This document shows, one piece after another, positions 16,262 through 24,760 of a DNA stretch of 64,000 nt. Source of the DNA: Actinocatenispora comari (GTDB taxonomy: Bacteria > Actinomycetota > Actinomycetes > Mycobacteriales > Micromonosporaceae); NCBI RefSeq assembly GCF_017312725.1, contig NZ_BOPO01000001.1:1-64000 (forward strand), in the 5' to 3' direction. The notes under the pieces were generated by a model. The model made no database searches and was not told where the DNA came from. It saw nothing but the letters and a program-made list of their open reading frames with translations. Each line of letters opens with the position of its first letter. The first letter of the stretch is position 1. The position numbers were made by a program, and so were the translations under genes.

Positions 16262-17266
16262 CTACTCCGGGGCGAACGTGCTGCGGTAGCCGAACAGGCC
16301 GACGCTGCCGCCGGTGTGCACGAACACCACGTGCTCGTCGGCGGCGAACCGCCCGGCCTCGATCGCCCCCAGCAGCCCGGCGAACCCCTTGCCCGAGTAG
16401 ACCGGGTCGAGCAGGATGCCCTCGGTCTCGGCGAGCAGCCGGACCGCGGCGACCATCTCGTCGGTCGGTACCCCGTAGCCGGGTCCGGTCCAGCGGTCGT
16501 CCACCTGCACGTCGTCCAGGCCCACCGCGCCGGGCGCGCCGATCAGCTCGGCGGTGCGTACGGCGAGGTCGTGCACCAGCGGCCGCTGCACCGCCTCCGG
16601 CTGCCGGACGCTGACCCCGAGCACCTGGATGCCGCTGCGCATCGCGAGCAGCCCGGCGAGCAGCCCGGCCTGGGTGCCCGCACTGCCGGTCGCGTGCACC
16701 ACCCAGTCGATCGGTACGTCGGAGGTCGCGAGCTCCTGCGCGCAGCCCACGTACCCGAGCGCGCCGACCGGGTTCGACCCGCCGCCGGGAATCACGTACG
16801 GCCGCTTCCCCTGGGCGCGCAGGTCGTCGGCGAGCGACTCCATCGCCTTCGCCATGTCCGTACCGGCCGGCAGCCGGTCGGCGATCCGGGCGCCGAGGAT
16901 CGTGTCCAGCAGCACGTTGCCGGACGCCTCGTAGTCGTCGTCGCGGACCTGCCGGCGTTCCAGCAGCAGCGCGCAGCCGAGGCCGGCGCGGGCCGCCGCG
17001 GCAGCGGTCTGCCGGGCGTGGTTGGACTGCGTCGCGCCCTGCGTGATCAGCGTGTCGGCGCCCTGCGCCAGCGCGTCCGCGAGCAGGTACTCCAGCTTGC
17101 GGGTCTTGTTGCCGCCGGTTGCGAGCCCGGTGCAGTCGTCCCGCTTGATCCACAGGTGCGGCACCGTCGAACCCTTGGCGCGCAACACCTCCGTCAACCG
17201 GGGCATCGGCTCCAGCGGCGTGGGCAGGTGCCCCAGCCGGTACCGGGGGAATCGAGCGAGCTGCAT
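16262..17266 (-). CDS. PLP-dependent D-cysteine desulfhydrase / ACC deaminase family enzyme
   Basis: 334 aa fold-type-II PLP enzyme. GLATGGNKTRKLEYLLADAL (residues 47-66) contains the Schiff-base Lys in the GGNKTRK signature; TQGATQSNHARQ follows as the substrate-contact segment and the C-terminal HTGGSVGLFGY is typical. This family includes D-cysteine desulfhydrase (DcyD), 1-aminocyclopropane-1-carboxylate deaminase and L-cysteate sulfo-lyase; sequence alone does not separate them here. Beta-elimination would yield pyruvate, ammonia and sulfide or sulfite. The ATG has GGGAGG upstream. Its LysR and amidohydrolase neighbours suggest catabolism of an acylated amino acid, possibly sulfur-containing. 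Confidence 0.87.
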   Translation of the reverse strand: MQLARFPRYRLGHLPTPLEPMPRLTEVLRAKGSTVPHLWIKRDDCTGLATGGNKTRKLEYLLADALAQGADTLITQGATQSNHARQTAAAAARAGLGCALLLERRQVRDDDYEASGNVLLDTILGARIADRLPAGTDMAKAMESLADDLRAQGKRPYVIPGGGSNPVGALGYVGCAQELATSDVPIDWVVHATGSAGTQAGLLAGLLAMRSGIQVLGVSVRQPEAVQRPLVHDLAVRTAELIGAPGAVGLDDVQVDDRWTGPGYGVPTDEMVAAVRLLAETEGILLDPVYSGKGFAGLLGAIEAGRFAADEHVVFVHTGGSVGLFGYRSTFAPE

Positions 17267-17555
17267 CCGTGGCCTCCCATCGGCGAACCGGGGCCGGTAG
17301 CGGGCCCCCGGGCGAGTACAGCAGAACCGGTACCGGGCGGTCCAATGCCGGATTTCGAGGGCCCATGCGGATCGTGCATGCCAGCGGCGGATCCGTTGAC
17401 GGCCCCTCCGGTGCCCAGCAGAATCCCGGCAATGCGGCCCGCGTCACCACGCGAACGGCCACAGCCCGACCGCTCGGTACGGCCGCACCAGGCCGGGTCC
17501 GACCGGCGTCCCCGCACGCGGCCCGTTGCGTTCCGCCCTGGGAAAGGACACCAGC

Positions 17556-18839
17556 ATGACCGAACCGGCACCCACCGGCCCGCCCGCGGACGTAGTCGCG
17601 CTGCGCCGGGACCTGCACCGGCACCCGGAGGTCGGCTTCACCGAGTTCCGTACCGCGAGCCGGGCCGCCGGCCGGCTGGCCGATCTCGGCTGGCAGGTGG
17701 CGGCCGGCGCGCCCGTACTGGACGCCGACGCGCGGCTCGGCGTGCCCGACGACGCGGAGCTGGCCGAGGCGTACCAGCGGGCGGCCGACAGCGGCGCCGA
17801 TCCCCGGTACCTGCCGGCGCTGCGCGGCGGGCTGACCGGCGTGGTGGCCCGGCTGCGCGGCTCCCGGCCGGGGCCGGTGCTCGCGTTCCGGGCCGACCTG
17901 GACGCGTTGCCGCTCGACGAGTCCGATGCCGACGAGCATGCGCCGAGCCGGCTCGGGTTCCGGTCCGGGTGGGCCGGACGGATGCACGCCTGCGGGCACG
18001 ACGGGCACGTCGCCGTGGCCCTGGCGCTCGCCGACCGGCTCATCGACCGCGACTTCCCCGGCGAGGTACGGCTGATCCTGCAGCCGGCCGAGGAGGGCGG
18101 GCGTGGTGGCGCCGCGATGGTCGCCGCCGGCGTCGTCGACGACGTGGATGTGTTCGTGGCACCGCACCTGGGCATGGGCCTGCCGACCGGCACCATCTGT
18201 ACCGACGTGGCGGGACTGCTGGCCAACTCCAAGCTGCGCGCGGTGTTCCGCGGCGCCGCCGCGCACGCCTCGATGGCGCCCGAACACGGCCGGCACGCGC
18301 TGCTCGGTGCCGCCGCGGCAACCCTTGCGGTGCACACGATGCCGTCGTTCTCCGGACACCAGACGCGGGTCAACGTCGGCGCGCTGCACGGCGGTACGGT
18401 CAGCAACATCGTGCCGGACCGGGCCGAGCTGCGGCTGGAGACCCGGGCCGACGACGGCGACGTCAACGCCGAACTGGAACGCCGCGTGCGCCGGATGCTC
18501 GCCGGCGCGGCCGGCACGTACGGGCTGGACGTGGACGTCGAGCTGATCGGCGCGGTGACCACCGCCGGCAACGATCCCGCCGTCACCGCCGCGCTGGGCG
18601 CCGCGGCGGACCGGATCGGCGTCACCGTCGGCGCACCCGGCGCCGGCATCGGCAGCGACGACGCCACCGCGTTCATGCGCCGGGTACAGGATCGCGGCGG
18701 CGTCGCCGGCTACTTCGGCATCGGCGCGAGCAGCCCGGCACCGCACCACTCCGGCACCTTCGACCTCGACGAGGCAGCGCTGCCGCTCGCCGTCGACCTG
18801 CTGGAGTCCCTGGTACGCAACCAGACCGTGCCCGAGTGA
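17556..18839 (+). CDS. M20-family amidohydrolase, AbgA-like
   Basis: 427 aa. Start placed at the ATG at 17556, which has GGAAAGGA 8 nt upstream. Metallohydrolase motifs: LRRDLHRHPEVGF (about 13-25), LAFRADLDALPLDE, MHACGHDGHV with metal ligands, and the catalytic Glu in LQPAEEGGRGG. A roughly 30-residue insert (LDADARLGVPDDAELAEAYQ onward) between the first helix and the metal site is characteristic of the p-aminobenzoyl-glutamate hydrolase AbgA branch rather than short hippurate hydrolases. It cleaves an N-acyl or aryl-amide bond of an amino acid; the acyl group is not determined. The symporter system 120 bp downstream is the likely uptake route. Confidence 0.88.
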   Translation: MTEPAPTGPPADVVALRRDLHRHPEVGFTEFRTASRAAGRLADLGWQVAAGAPVLDADARLGVPDDAELAEAYQRAADSGADPRYLPALRGGLTGVVARLRGSRPGPVLAFRADLDALPLDESDADEHAPSRLGFRSGWAGRMHACGHDGHVAVALALADRLIDRDFPGEVRLILQPAEEGGRGGAAMVAAGVVDDVDVFVAPHLGMGLPTGTICTDVAGLLANSKLRAVFRGAAAHASMAPEHGRHALLGAAAATLAVHTMPSFSGHQTRVNVGALHGGTVSNIVPDRAELRLETRADDGDVNAELERRVRRMLAGAAGTYGLDVDVELIGAVTTAGNDPAVTAALGAAADRIGVTVGAPGAGIGSDDATAFMRRVQDRGGVAGYFGIGASSPAPHHSGTFDLDEAALPLAVDLLESLVRNQTVPE

Positions 18840-18961
18840 GGCACGGCGACCCGCCGGGCGCACCGCCCGGCAGCTCCCGCGTCGGCTGAGCCACCCGCGC
18901 ACCGTGCCCGCCGGGCAACGGTTCCGGCGGCCGACGCCCCCGGATGGAGGTGGAGACCAGC

Positions 18962-19198
18962 ATGTCCGGACCGACCAGACGACGCCATCGACTGCTCCTC
19001 GTGATCCCCTACCTGTGGACGGTGGCGGCGGTACCGGCCGTCAACCTGGTCCACGCGAGCCCGCTCGACGTGCCGCTGCTGCTGTGGTGGGCGCTGATCG
19101 GCGTGCTCGTGACGGCCGGCAGCATCGCCGTGGTGTGGCGGCTCGACAACGCCCTCGACGCCCCGGCAGCCGACGAACCGACGGCGGTGCAACGATGA
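18962..19198 (+). CDS. DUF3311 small membrane protein
   Basis: 78 aa with two membrane helices (LLLVIPYLWTVAAVPAVNLV and VPLLLWWALIGVLVTAGSIAVVW) joined by a short loop, the DUF3311 pattern. Such genes regularly sit just upstream of SSS-family symporters and probably encode an accessory subunit. The ATG at 18962 is preceded by GGAGGTGGAG; the in-frame ATG 18 bp earlier would place that ribosome site inside the gene. The stop overlaps the symporter ATG. Confidence 0.88.
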   Translation: MSGPTRRRHRLLLVIPYLWTVAAVPAVNLVHASPLDVPLLLWWALIGVLVTAGSIAVVWRLDNALDAPAADEPTAVQR

Positions 19199-20682
19199 CC
19201 GTCGCCCTCGGTATCGCGCTGTTCATCGTCGCCGTCACCACCGGCGGCACCACCTACCTGGCCCGCCGGCGCCGCAAGGTCACCATGAGCGAGTGGGCGG
19301 TCGGCGGCCGCAGCTTCGGCGGCATCCTGCTGTGGTTCCTGTCCGCCGGCGAGATCTACACGACGTTCGCGTTCCTCGGCGCCGCCGGCTGGGCCTACGC
19401 GTACGGCGCGCCCGGGTTCTACATCCTCGCCAACGCGCCGCTCGGCTACGTGCTCGGGTACTGGCTGCTGCCGAAGATCTGGCGGGCCGGGCACGACCAC
19501 AACGTGATGTCGCAGGCGGACTACATCCGGGCCCGGTTCGGCCGGCGCTGGCTCGCCGGGCTCATCGCGTTGATCGGCGTCCTCGCGCTCATCCCGTACG
19601 TGCAGGTGCAGCTGACCGGGCTGTCGACCATCCTGACCGTGATGTTCCACGGTTCGGTCGGCAAGCCGCTCGCCGTACTGGTGGGTGCGTTGCTGCTGCT
19701 GACCTTCACGTTCACCGCCGGGCTGCGCTCCTCGGCGTTCGCCTCGATGGTCAAGGACGTGTTCGTGGTCGGCGTCGTGGTCGCCGTGTTCGTCACCATC
19801 GGCACGCTCACCGGACTCGGCGGCATCGGCGGCATCTTCCGGCACATGGCCGAGCAGCACCCGAACTACACCAACCTGCCGGGGATGCAGTCCGGTACGC
19901 ACTACAGCCCCTGGTGGTTCTGCTCGTCGATCCTGATGACGAACATCGGCTACTGGATGTGGCCGCACTCGTTCCAGGCCAACCTGTCCGCGAAGAGCGA
20001 CCGGGCGATCCGGCGCAACGCCGTGCTGCAACCGATCTACACCCTGTCGTACTTCTTCATCTTCGTGATCGGGTTCGCCGCGCTGCTGACCCTGCCGCAC
20101 CTGACCGACTCCAACACCGCGCTGGTGTCGGTGATCTACCGGTACTTCCCGCAGTGGTTCATCGGGATCGCCGCCGGGACCGGCATTCTCGTCGCGCTCG
20201 TGCCGTCCACGGTGATGCTGCTGACCCTCGGCACCACGGTGGCGCGCAACATCTACCGGCCGACCGCCGACCTGTCCGACCGGCACCGGCTGCTCGTCGG
20301 CCGGCTCGCCACCGTGGTCGGCGTCGCGATCGCCGCGTACCTGACGCTCGGTTCCAGCTCGACCATCGTGAGCCTGCTGCTCGTCGCGTACAGCGGGATC
20401 GCGCAGATCGGGCCGGCCGTCGTCCTGTCGCTGATCTGGCGCCGCACCACCGCGTACGGCGTCGCCGCTGGCTCGCTCGTCGGCATCGCGCTGGTCGGCA
20501 TCCCGCAGGTGTCGACCTGGTGGTCGGGCATCTCGTCGATCGAGGTAGGGCTGTTCGCCGTGGCGGTCAACACGGTGGTCCTGGTCGCCGTCAGCCTCTG
20601 CACCCGCGCGCCGGAGCAGGCGAACATCGCGGTCGGGATCCCGGACAGCACGCTGCCGCGCACCGTACCGGCGCCGGCCTGA
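19195..20682 (+). CDS. sodium:solute symporter (SSS family)
   Basis: 495 aa with about 13 membrane segments. SEWAVGGRSFGGILLWFLSA near residues 31-50 is the conserved SSS entry segment, and GLRSSAFASMVKDVF matches the core 'GG-A-..D' region. The paired DUF3311 protein and overall similarity suggest the monocarboxylate/amino-acid-derivative branch (MctP-like). Sodium-driven uptake of a small organic acid is predicted, plausibly the substrate of the upstream amidohydrolase. Start overlaps the DUF3311 stop (ATGA), so the two are coupled. Confidence 0.9.
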   Translation: MTVALGIALFIVAVTTGGTTYLARRRRKVTMSEWAVGGRSFGGILLWFLSAGEIYTTFAFLGAAGWAYAYGAPGFYILANAPLGYVLGYWLLPKIWRAGHDHNVMSQADYIRARFGRRWLAGLIALIGVLALIPYVQVQLTGLSTILTVMFHGSVGKPLAVLVGALLLLTFTFTAGLRSSAFASMVKDVFVVGVVVAVFVTIGTLTGLGGIGGIFRHMAEQHPNYTNLPGMQSGTHYSPWWFCSSILMTNIGYWMWPHSFQANLSAKSDRAIRRNAVLQPIYTLSYFFIFVIGFAALLTLPHLTDSNTALVSVIYRYFPQWFIGIAAGTGILVALVPSTVMLLTLGTTVARNIYRPTADLSDRHRLLVGRLATVVGVAIAAYLTLGSSSTIVSLLLVAYSGIAQIGPAVVLSLIWRRTTAYGVAAGSLVGIALVGIPQVSTWWSGISSIEVGLFAVAVNTVVLVAVSLCTRAPEQANIAVGIPDSTLPRTVPAPA

Positions 20683-20690
20683 CGGAGACC

Positions 20691-20722
20691 GCCGTGTCCC
20701 GGCGACGCTGCCGGGGCACGGC
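20691..20722 (+). terminator. terminator hairpin after the symporter gene
   Basis: GCCGTGTCCCGGC (20691-20703) pairs with GCCGGGGCACGGC (20710-20722) with one G-T wobble and a 6-nt loop. It sits between convergent genes and may serve both. Confidence 0.7.
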
Positions 20723-20724
20723 GA

Positions 20725-22302
20725 TCAGCAGGTCTGCCAGCGGATCGGGGAACGGTCGACGCGGTCCGCGCCGTACCGGCCGCCCTCCGGGTAGACGCGG
20801 AACCCGCCGGAGTCGGTGACGTCGACCCGCAGCACGCCGTCCGGGGTCGGGCAGGACATCGACGTGGTGGCATGGAAACCGGTGTCCTCGTCGGTACCGG
20901 TGACGGTCAGCTTCAGCGTCCCGGGCCGCCGGTCGACCACCTGGAACTCGTTGCCGACCGGCTCGATCGTGACCTCCGGGTGGCGCTGCAGCTTCCATCG
21001 GGTGGACTTGATCTCGCGCCCGTAGAAGATCCGATCGGGCCGGCCCGGCTCCGGTACCGACTCGGCGCCGAACGGGCAGCCGGGCGTCACCAGCTTGGCC
21101 CGCCGCACGCAGTCGTCCAGGTAGTCGTACACCGCCTGCTGCGCCTTCCGCTGCGCCGAGCCGGTCAGGCGCATCCGGGGGAGGGTCAGGGCGTTCGGCC
21201 CGGCGGCCGACGCGTCGTCGTCCTGCCGCACGGCGTACTGCCCGGGCATCAACGGGTACGCCCTCGTCGAGTGGGTGACCGCCGGCGCCGACGAGAAGAA
21301 CCGGTACACGCCGGGGAACAGCACGTACCGTGCGCCGTAGGTGGTGTTCTCGCCCGGGCGCGGCAGCTTCTCGCGGTGGCCGTTGATCGCGACGTAGCTC
21401 ACCGGGAACGTGCCGAACGTCAGGTACACGTACGGATCCCGCAACCGCCAGGCGCCGTCGCCGCTCTCCCGGACCAAGTCGAACCGGTGGGTGACCGAAG
21501 GACCGCCCGGCACCGCGATCGTCGCGTCCACCTCCGCGGAGTACGAGCGCTCGTCGGCGTCGTCGTCCGACCGTACCGAGGTGACGCGCCAGCGTTGCCG
21601 CAGCACGTCGGACCGCAGGAACGACGGACTCGACATGCGCGTGTCCGGCCGGTCGTCCACCAGCCGCTGCGCTGCCGCCACGTCACCGCGCTGGACCGCC
21701 GTCAGGAACGCGCGTACCTGCCGCTCGGCGTCGGTCGGCTGCCGCGGCCACACCAGCAGCGTCGTCAGCAGCACGATCACCGCCCCCGCCACCGCGTACC
21801 ACGCGATCCGTCCCCACCGGGAACGCCGACGCACCGCCCCGGCCGGGACCGGCCCCGCGTTCGCCTGTTCGACGACGCGCACGGCCGATCGAACGTCCAG
21901 CGCACCCTCGACGGGCCCCGCCTCGTCCCCTGCGACGTCCGGGGCGCCGTCGGCGGGCGCCGCCTCGCCACCTCGGACGTGCGGGGCGACCTCGACGGAC
22001 GCCGCCTCGTCACCCGCCGCGGACTCCGGAGCCGCGCCGGACGGGCCCCGCTGCCCCTCCGCATCCACGCCGGGTGGCTCCGCCGGGCCCTTCGCATCCA
22101 CGGGCGACGGGGCCCCCGGACGCTCGGCGTCCACACCCGCCGAACGCCCCGGATCGGTACCTGCCGGATCCGCCGGACGCGCCGGATCGGTACCCGCCGG
22201 ATCCGCCGGACGCGCCGGATCGGTGCGCGGCGGATCGGCTGGGGGCGCCGGATCGGTGCGCGGCGGATCCGCCGGACGCTGCGGGTCCGCTGCGCTGTCC
22301 AT
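20725..22302 (-). CDS. single-pass membrane protein with Pro/Asp-rich N-terminal repeats (pair B, leftward)
   Basis: 525 aa, paralogue of the protein at 12687-14027. The N-terminal 175 residues are low-complexity, including four copies of an 11-residue unit (DPARPADPAGT-like) encoded by a 33-bp tandem repeat. One membrane helix (WYAVAGAVIVLLTTLLVW) follows a basic stretch, then an NTF2-like segment (RQVRAFLTAVQRGDVAAAQ) and the beta-rich extracytoplasmic domain with DPYVYLTFGTFPVSY, CPFGAESVPEPG and the final Cys. The tail sequence differs completely from copy A while the outer domain is conserved, so the outer domain is probably the functional part. The ATG has GGAGGT 8 nt upstream. Confidence 0.85.
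   Translation of the reverse strand: MDSAADPQRPADPPRTDPAPPADPPRTDPARPADPAGTDPARPADPAGTDPGRSAGVDAERPGAPSPVDAKGPAEPPGVDAEGQRGPSGAAPESAAGDEAASVEVAPHVRGGEAAPADGAPDVAGDEAGPVEGALDVRSAVRVVEQANAGPVPAGAVRRRSRWGRIAWYAVAGAVIVLLTTLLVWPRQPTDAERQVRAFLTAVQRGDVAAAQRLVDDRPDTRMSSPSFLRSDVLRQRWRVTSVRSDDDADERSYSAEVDATIAVPGGPSVTHRFDLVRESGDGAWRLRDPYVYLTFGTFPVSYVAINGHREKLPRPGENTTYGARYVLFPGVYRFFSSAPAVTHSTRAYPLMPGQYAVRQDDDASAAGPNALTLPRMRLTGSAQRKAQQAVYDYLDDCVRRAKLVTPGCPFGAESVPEPGRPDRIFYGREIKSTRWKLQRHPEVTIEPVGNEFQVVDRRPGTLKLTVTGTDEDTGFHATTSMSCPTPDGVLRVDVTDSGGFRVYPEGGRYGADRVDRSPIRWQTC
22151..22282. repeat. 33-bp tandem repeat, 4 copies, in coding sequence
   Basis: GGATCGGT starts at 22151, 22184, 22217 and 22250, an exact 33-bp period that keeps the reading frame and encodes 11-residue units in the tail of the pair-B membrane protein. 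Repeat number is likely variable between strains. Confidence 0.85.
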
Positions 22303-22334
22303 GGCTCGCTACCTCCGGGTGGGGCTCGACGTGC

Positions 22335-22347
22335 CGGAGATCGTACG
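22335..22347. promoter_or_regulatory. 13-bp element conserved between the two divergent pairs (copy B)
   Basis: CGGAGATCGTACG in the 118-bp gap of pair B, identical to 14080-14092. See copy A. Confidence 0.5.
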
Positions 22348-22420
22348 AGGTCGCGTCAACGCCGGGGCGGGTTGCGCGGCCTCGTTAACCTGCCCGGATA
22401 CCGCGAGTCGAGGAGTGGGG

Positions 22421-23320
22421 ATGACCGACGCCGGAGCCGCACCGCCCGACCCGGCTGGCGTGCGACGCTCGCCGCTGCGCCGGCACCTGGTGTCGCTGCT
22501 GCTGGTCGCGGCCATCCTGGTGCTGATCGTCCTGCTCGCCGTCAAGGGCGGCACCGACCACAGGCTGCCCACCGCGGCGCCGTCGTCACCGTCGCCGTCC
22601 GCGTCACCGTCGAACGCCGGCAGCCGGTACGCGCCGCTGGAGACCCCGCCGGACCACGGCACGGTGAAGATCGACGAGACCGGCTTCGAGAACATCAAGG
22701 ACGTGGCCGGCGAGCCGCAGGTCACCTGGGGCGCCGTCATCGAGAACACCAGCGGTGCGGCGACCGCCGCGGTGGAGCTGCGCATCACCTACCTGGACCG
22801 GGCCGGCAAGAAGATCAAGGTCGAGGGGTTCTACGAGCAGGCCACGGTCCCCGCCGTGCTGCCCGGCCGGCGCACCGGCGTCGGCGGCGTCACCTACCTC
22901 GACGACCCCGCCGTCGCCGCCGTCCGGATCCGGGTCGGCACGACGCGCTGGTGGGTCGACCCCGGCAAGCCGCCGACCCTGTCCATCGGCCGGATCCGGA
23001 CCGACTGGCGAGGCAAGGGCGAGCCCGTGCCGTACTGGGGAGCCGGCAAGATCGGCGCGTTCCGGAACGACCGCGGCACTCTCTACGTCACGTTCCGGGT
23101 CGACTCGTCGTACCGGACGGTGCTGTCCCGGGCGGGCGTGACGGCCGTGTTCCGCAACGCCAAGGGACACATCGTCGGCGGCTCGTCGATGACCGATCTC
23201 GGCCTCGACGTCTCGCTCCCGCCGGGCTGGTCCGACCAGTCCCTCCGGGTCAAGTACGGCCCGCCCGACGACGTCGACGAAGCCCGAACGGAGATCTACG
23301 TCTACCCCTCGACGACCTGA
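22421..23320 (+). CDS. single-pass membrane protein with FxLYD-like extracellular domain (pair B, rightward)
   Basis: 299 aa, paralogue of the protein at 14166-15227 but with a much shorter cytoplasmic tail (about 22 residues, no acidic repeats). The membrane helix is HLVSLLLVAAILVLIVLLAV; the outer domain carries PDHGTVKIDETGFENI, VTWGAVIENTSGAATAAV, YVTFRVDSSYRT and the terminal EIYVYPSTT. The ATG is preceded by GAGGAGTGGGG. Divergent partner of 20725-22302. Retention of the same divergent arrangement after duplication supports joint function of the two products. Confidence 0.85.
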   Translation: MTDAGAAPPDPAGVRRSPLRRHLVSLLLVAAILVLIVLLAVKGGTDHRLPTAAPSSPSPSASPSNAGSRYAPLETPPDHGTVKIDETGFENIKDVAGEPQVTWGAVIENTSGAATAAVELRITYLDRAGKKIKVEGFYEQATVPAVLPGRRTGVGGVTYLDDPAVAAVRIRVGTTRWWVDPGKPPTLSIGRIRTDWRGKGEPVPYWGAGKIGAFRNDRGTLYVTFRVDSSYRTVLSRAGVTAVFRNAKGHIVGGSSMTDLGLDVSLPPGWSDQSLRVKYGPPDDVDEARTEIYVYPSTT

Positions 23321-23341
23321 CCACCGCTCGACCGTCGTCCC

Positions 23342-24613
23342 TCAGACCTCGTACTCGCGGACCAGGTCGCGGAACCGCCGTTCCAGCCGGGCCAGCGGTA
23401 CCGCCAGCTCGGCGTCGATGGCAGCGGCCCGTCCGGCGTCGAGTACCACCCGGGCCGGCTCGTCCGGCCGGCTGGCGGCGTGGTCCAGCCGCATCGCGGT
23501 CGGCGGGTGCGACGAGTCGACCCGGTGCCGACGCATCCGACCCCGCCGGAACAGCCGGTCCTTCTCGGTGGCCGGCAGTTCCGCGGCATGCGCGACGATC
23601 GCCGCGTACGACTCACCCGCCGGCGCGTTCCGGGGCACCAGCCGGCCGGCCCGCAGCAGGGTGTCGGTCACCAGGAACGTCTCCAGTAGCGACCGGGCCG
23701 CCGACCGTCCGCCGGCGCGGACGGCCATCGCGTCGGCCAGGTACTCGGCCCGCTGGCCGACCCTCAGCAACGCCAAGCCGAACGCCACGATCACGCAGTA
23801 CAGTGCGCCACCGATGACCGCCTGCGGGATCAGCAACAGCAGACCCGCGACCATCGCGAACGGGTTTCCGCGGGCCGCGAAGGCGCTGTCCCGGCCGGGC
23901 CGCACCAGCTCGTACCAGCGGACCAGCGCGCGCAGCGCACCGCCGACGAACACGCCCTGCCGGTTGTCGCCGTTCGCACCGTGGCCGAGCTCGTGGCCGA
24001 GCAGCGCGACCCGGCCCTGCCGGTCCAACACTGTCCACAGTGGAGCGCCCAGCACCATGGTCCGGCGCTGCCGGATGCCGACGACGGTGTAGTACGCGTT
24101 GAAGTCCGGATCCAGGCCGATCTGGTCGATGTGCCGGGCACCGATCGCGTCGGCCACGGCGTCGCACAGCGCGTACAGCTGCGGCGCCTCGTCACGGTCG
24201 AGCAGCTCGACCTCCGGGTCCAGCTTCCCCAGCCGGGGCCGCAACAACACCACGATCGCCAGCGCGAGCAGCCCGAGCGGGACGAGCACCAGCCGGCCGG
24301 TGAGGCAGAGCCAGATTCCCAGTACCGCGACGGCGACGGTCACCGCGTGCACGCCCGCGGCCAGTACGTAGGTGAGCACCCAGGCCACGTCGCGGCTCGG
24401 ACGGGACACCTCGGCGCGGCAGAGGCGTTCGTGCACCGAGGCCATGGTCCGGTCGCCGACCTTCCGGATCCACCGGTTCACCCGGCCGCGCGGCGGCTTC
24501 GGCGGGCTGGGGTCGACGCCCCACTCGCACCCGGGGCACCACGACGGGTACCGCTCGTCGGCCACCAGCGGGGCGGCGCAGTTCGGGCAGGCAGCGGACA
24601 TCTCGGTCGTCAC
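23342..24613 (-). CDS. membrane-associated M48-family zinc metallopeptidase
   Basis: 423 aa. The N-terminus has a zinc-ribbon-like pair CPNC ... CPGC, then two membrane helices (about 80-130), and the catalytic domain with HELGHGANGD as the zinc site and EYLADAMAV further on with the third ligand. A second hydrophobic segment (FAMVAGLLLLIPQAVIGGALY) lies between. This is the HtpX/Ste24-like arrangement facing the cytoplasm; a role in membrane-protein quality control is likely. I chose the GTG at 24613, which has an AGGT upstream; the ATG at 24601 is the alternative. Confidence 0.85.
   Translation of the reverse strand: MTTEMSAACPNCAAPLVADERYPSWCPGCEWGVDPSPPKPPRGRVNRWIRKVGDRTMASVHERLCRAEVSRPSRDVAWVLTYVLAAGVHAVTVAVAVLGIWLCLTGRLVLVPLGLLALAIVVLLRPRLGKLDPEVELLDRDEAPQLYALCDAVADAIGARHIDQIGLDPDFNAYYTVVGIRQRRTMVLGAPLWTVLDRQGRVALLGHELGHGANGDNRQGVFVGGALRALVRWYELVRPGRDSAFAARGNPFAMVAGLLLLIPQAVIGGALYCVIVAFGLALLRVGQRAEYLADAMAVRAGGRSAARSLLETFLVTDTLLRAGRLVPRNAPAGESYAAIVAHAAELPATEKDRLFRRGRMRRHRVDSSHPPTAMRLDHAASRPDEPARVVLDAGRAAAIDAELAVPLARLERRFRDLVREYEV
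24034..24044. repeat. TCCACWGTGGA palindrome
   Basis: Exact copy inside the M48 peptidase gene. Confidence 0.7.
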
Positions 24614-24760
24614 GGCGGCCGAACCTATCGAAACCCCATCATCCGCCCCTCCCCCGAACGGCCCATCCACCCTGTCCCGTCGGCCGTACTCCGCGCGGTG
24701 CACGCCCCGGCCCCGTACCTTGGTGCACCGGTCTTCGACAGGACTCGCGGGAGGGGCGCC

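Noticed and set aside
24614-24760. Promoter-like A/T-richer stretch between the M48 and YdeI-like genes
   Set aside because: No -35/-10 pair with good spacing could be placed; left as plain intergenic.
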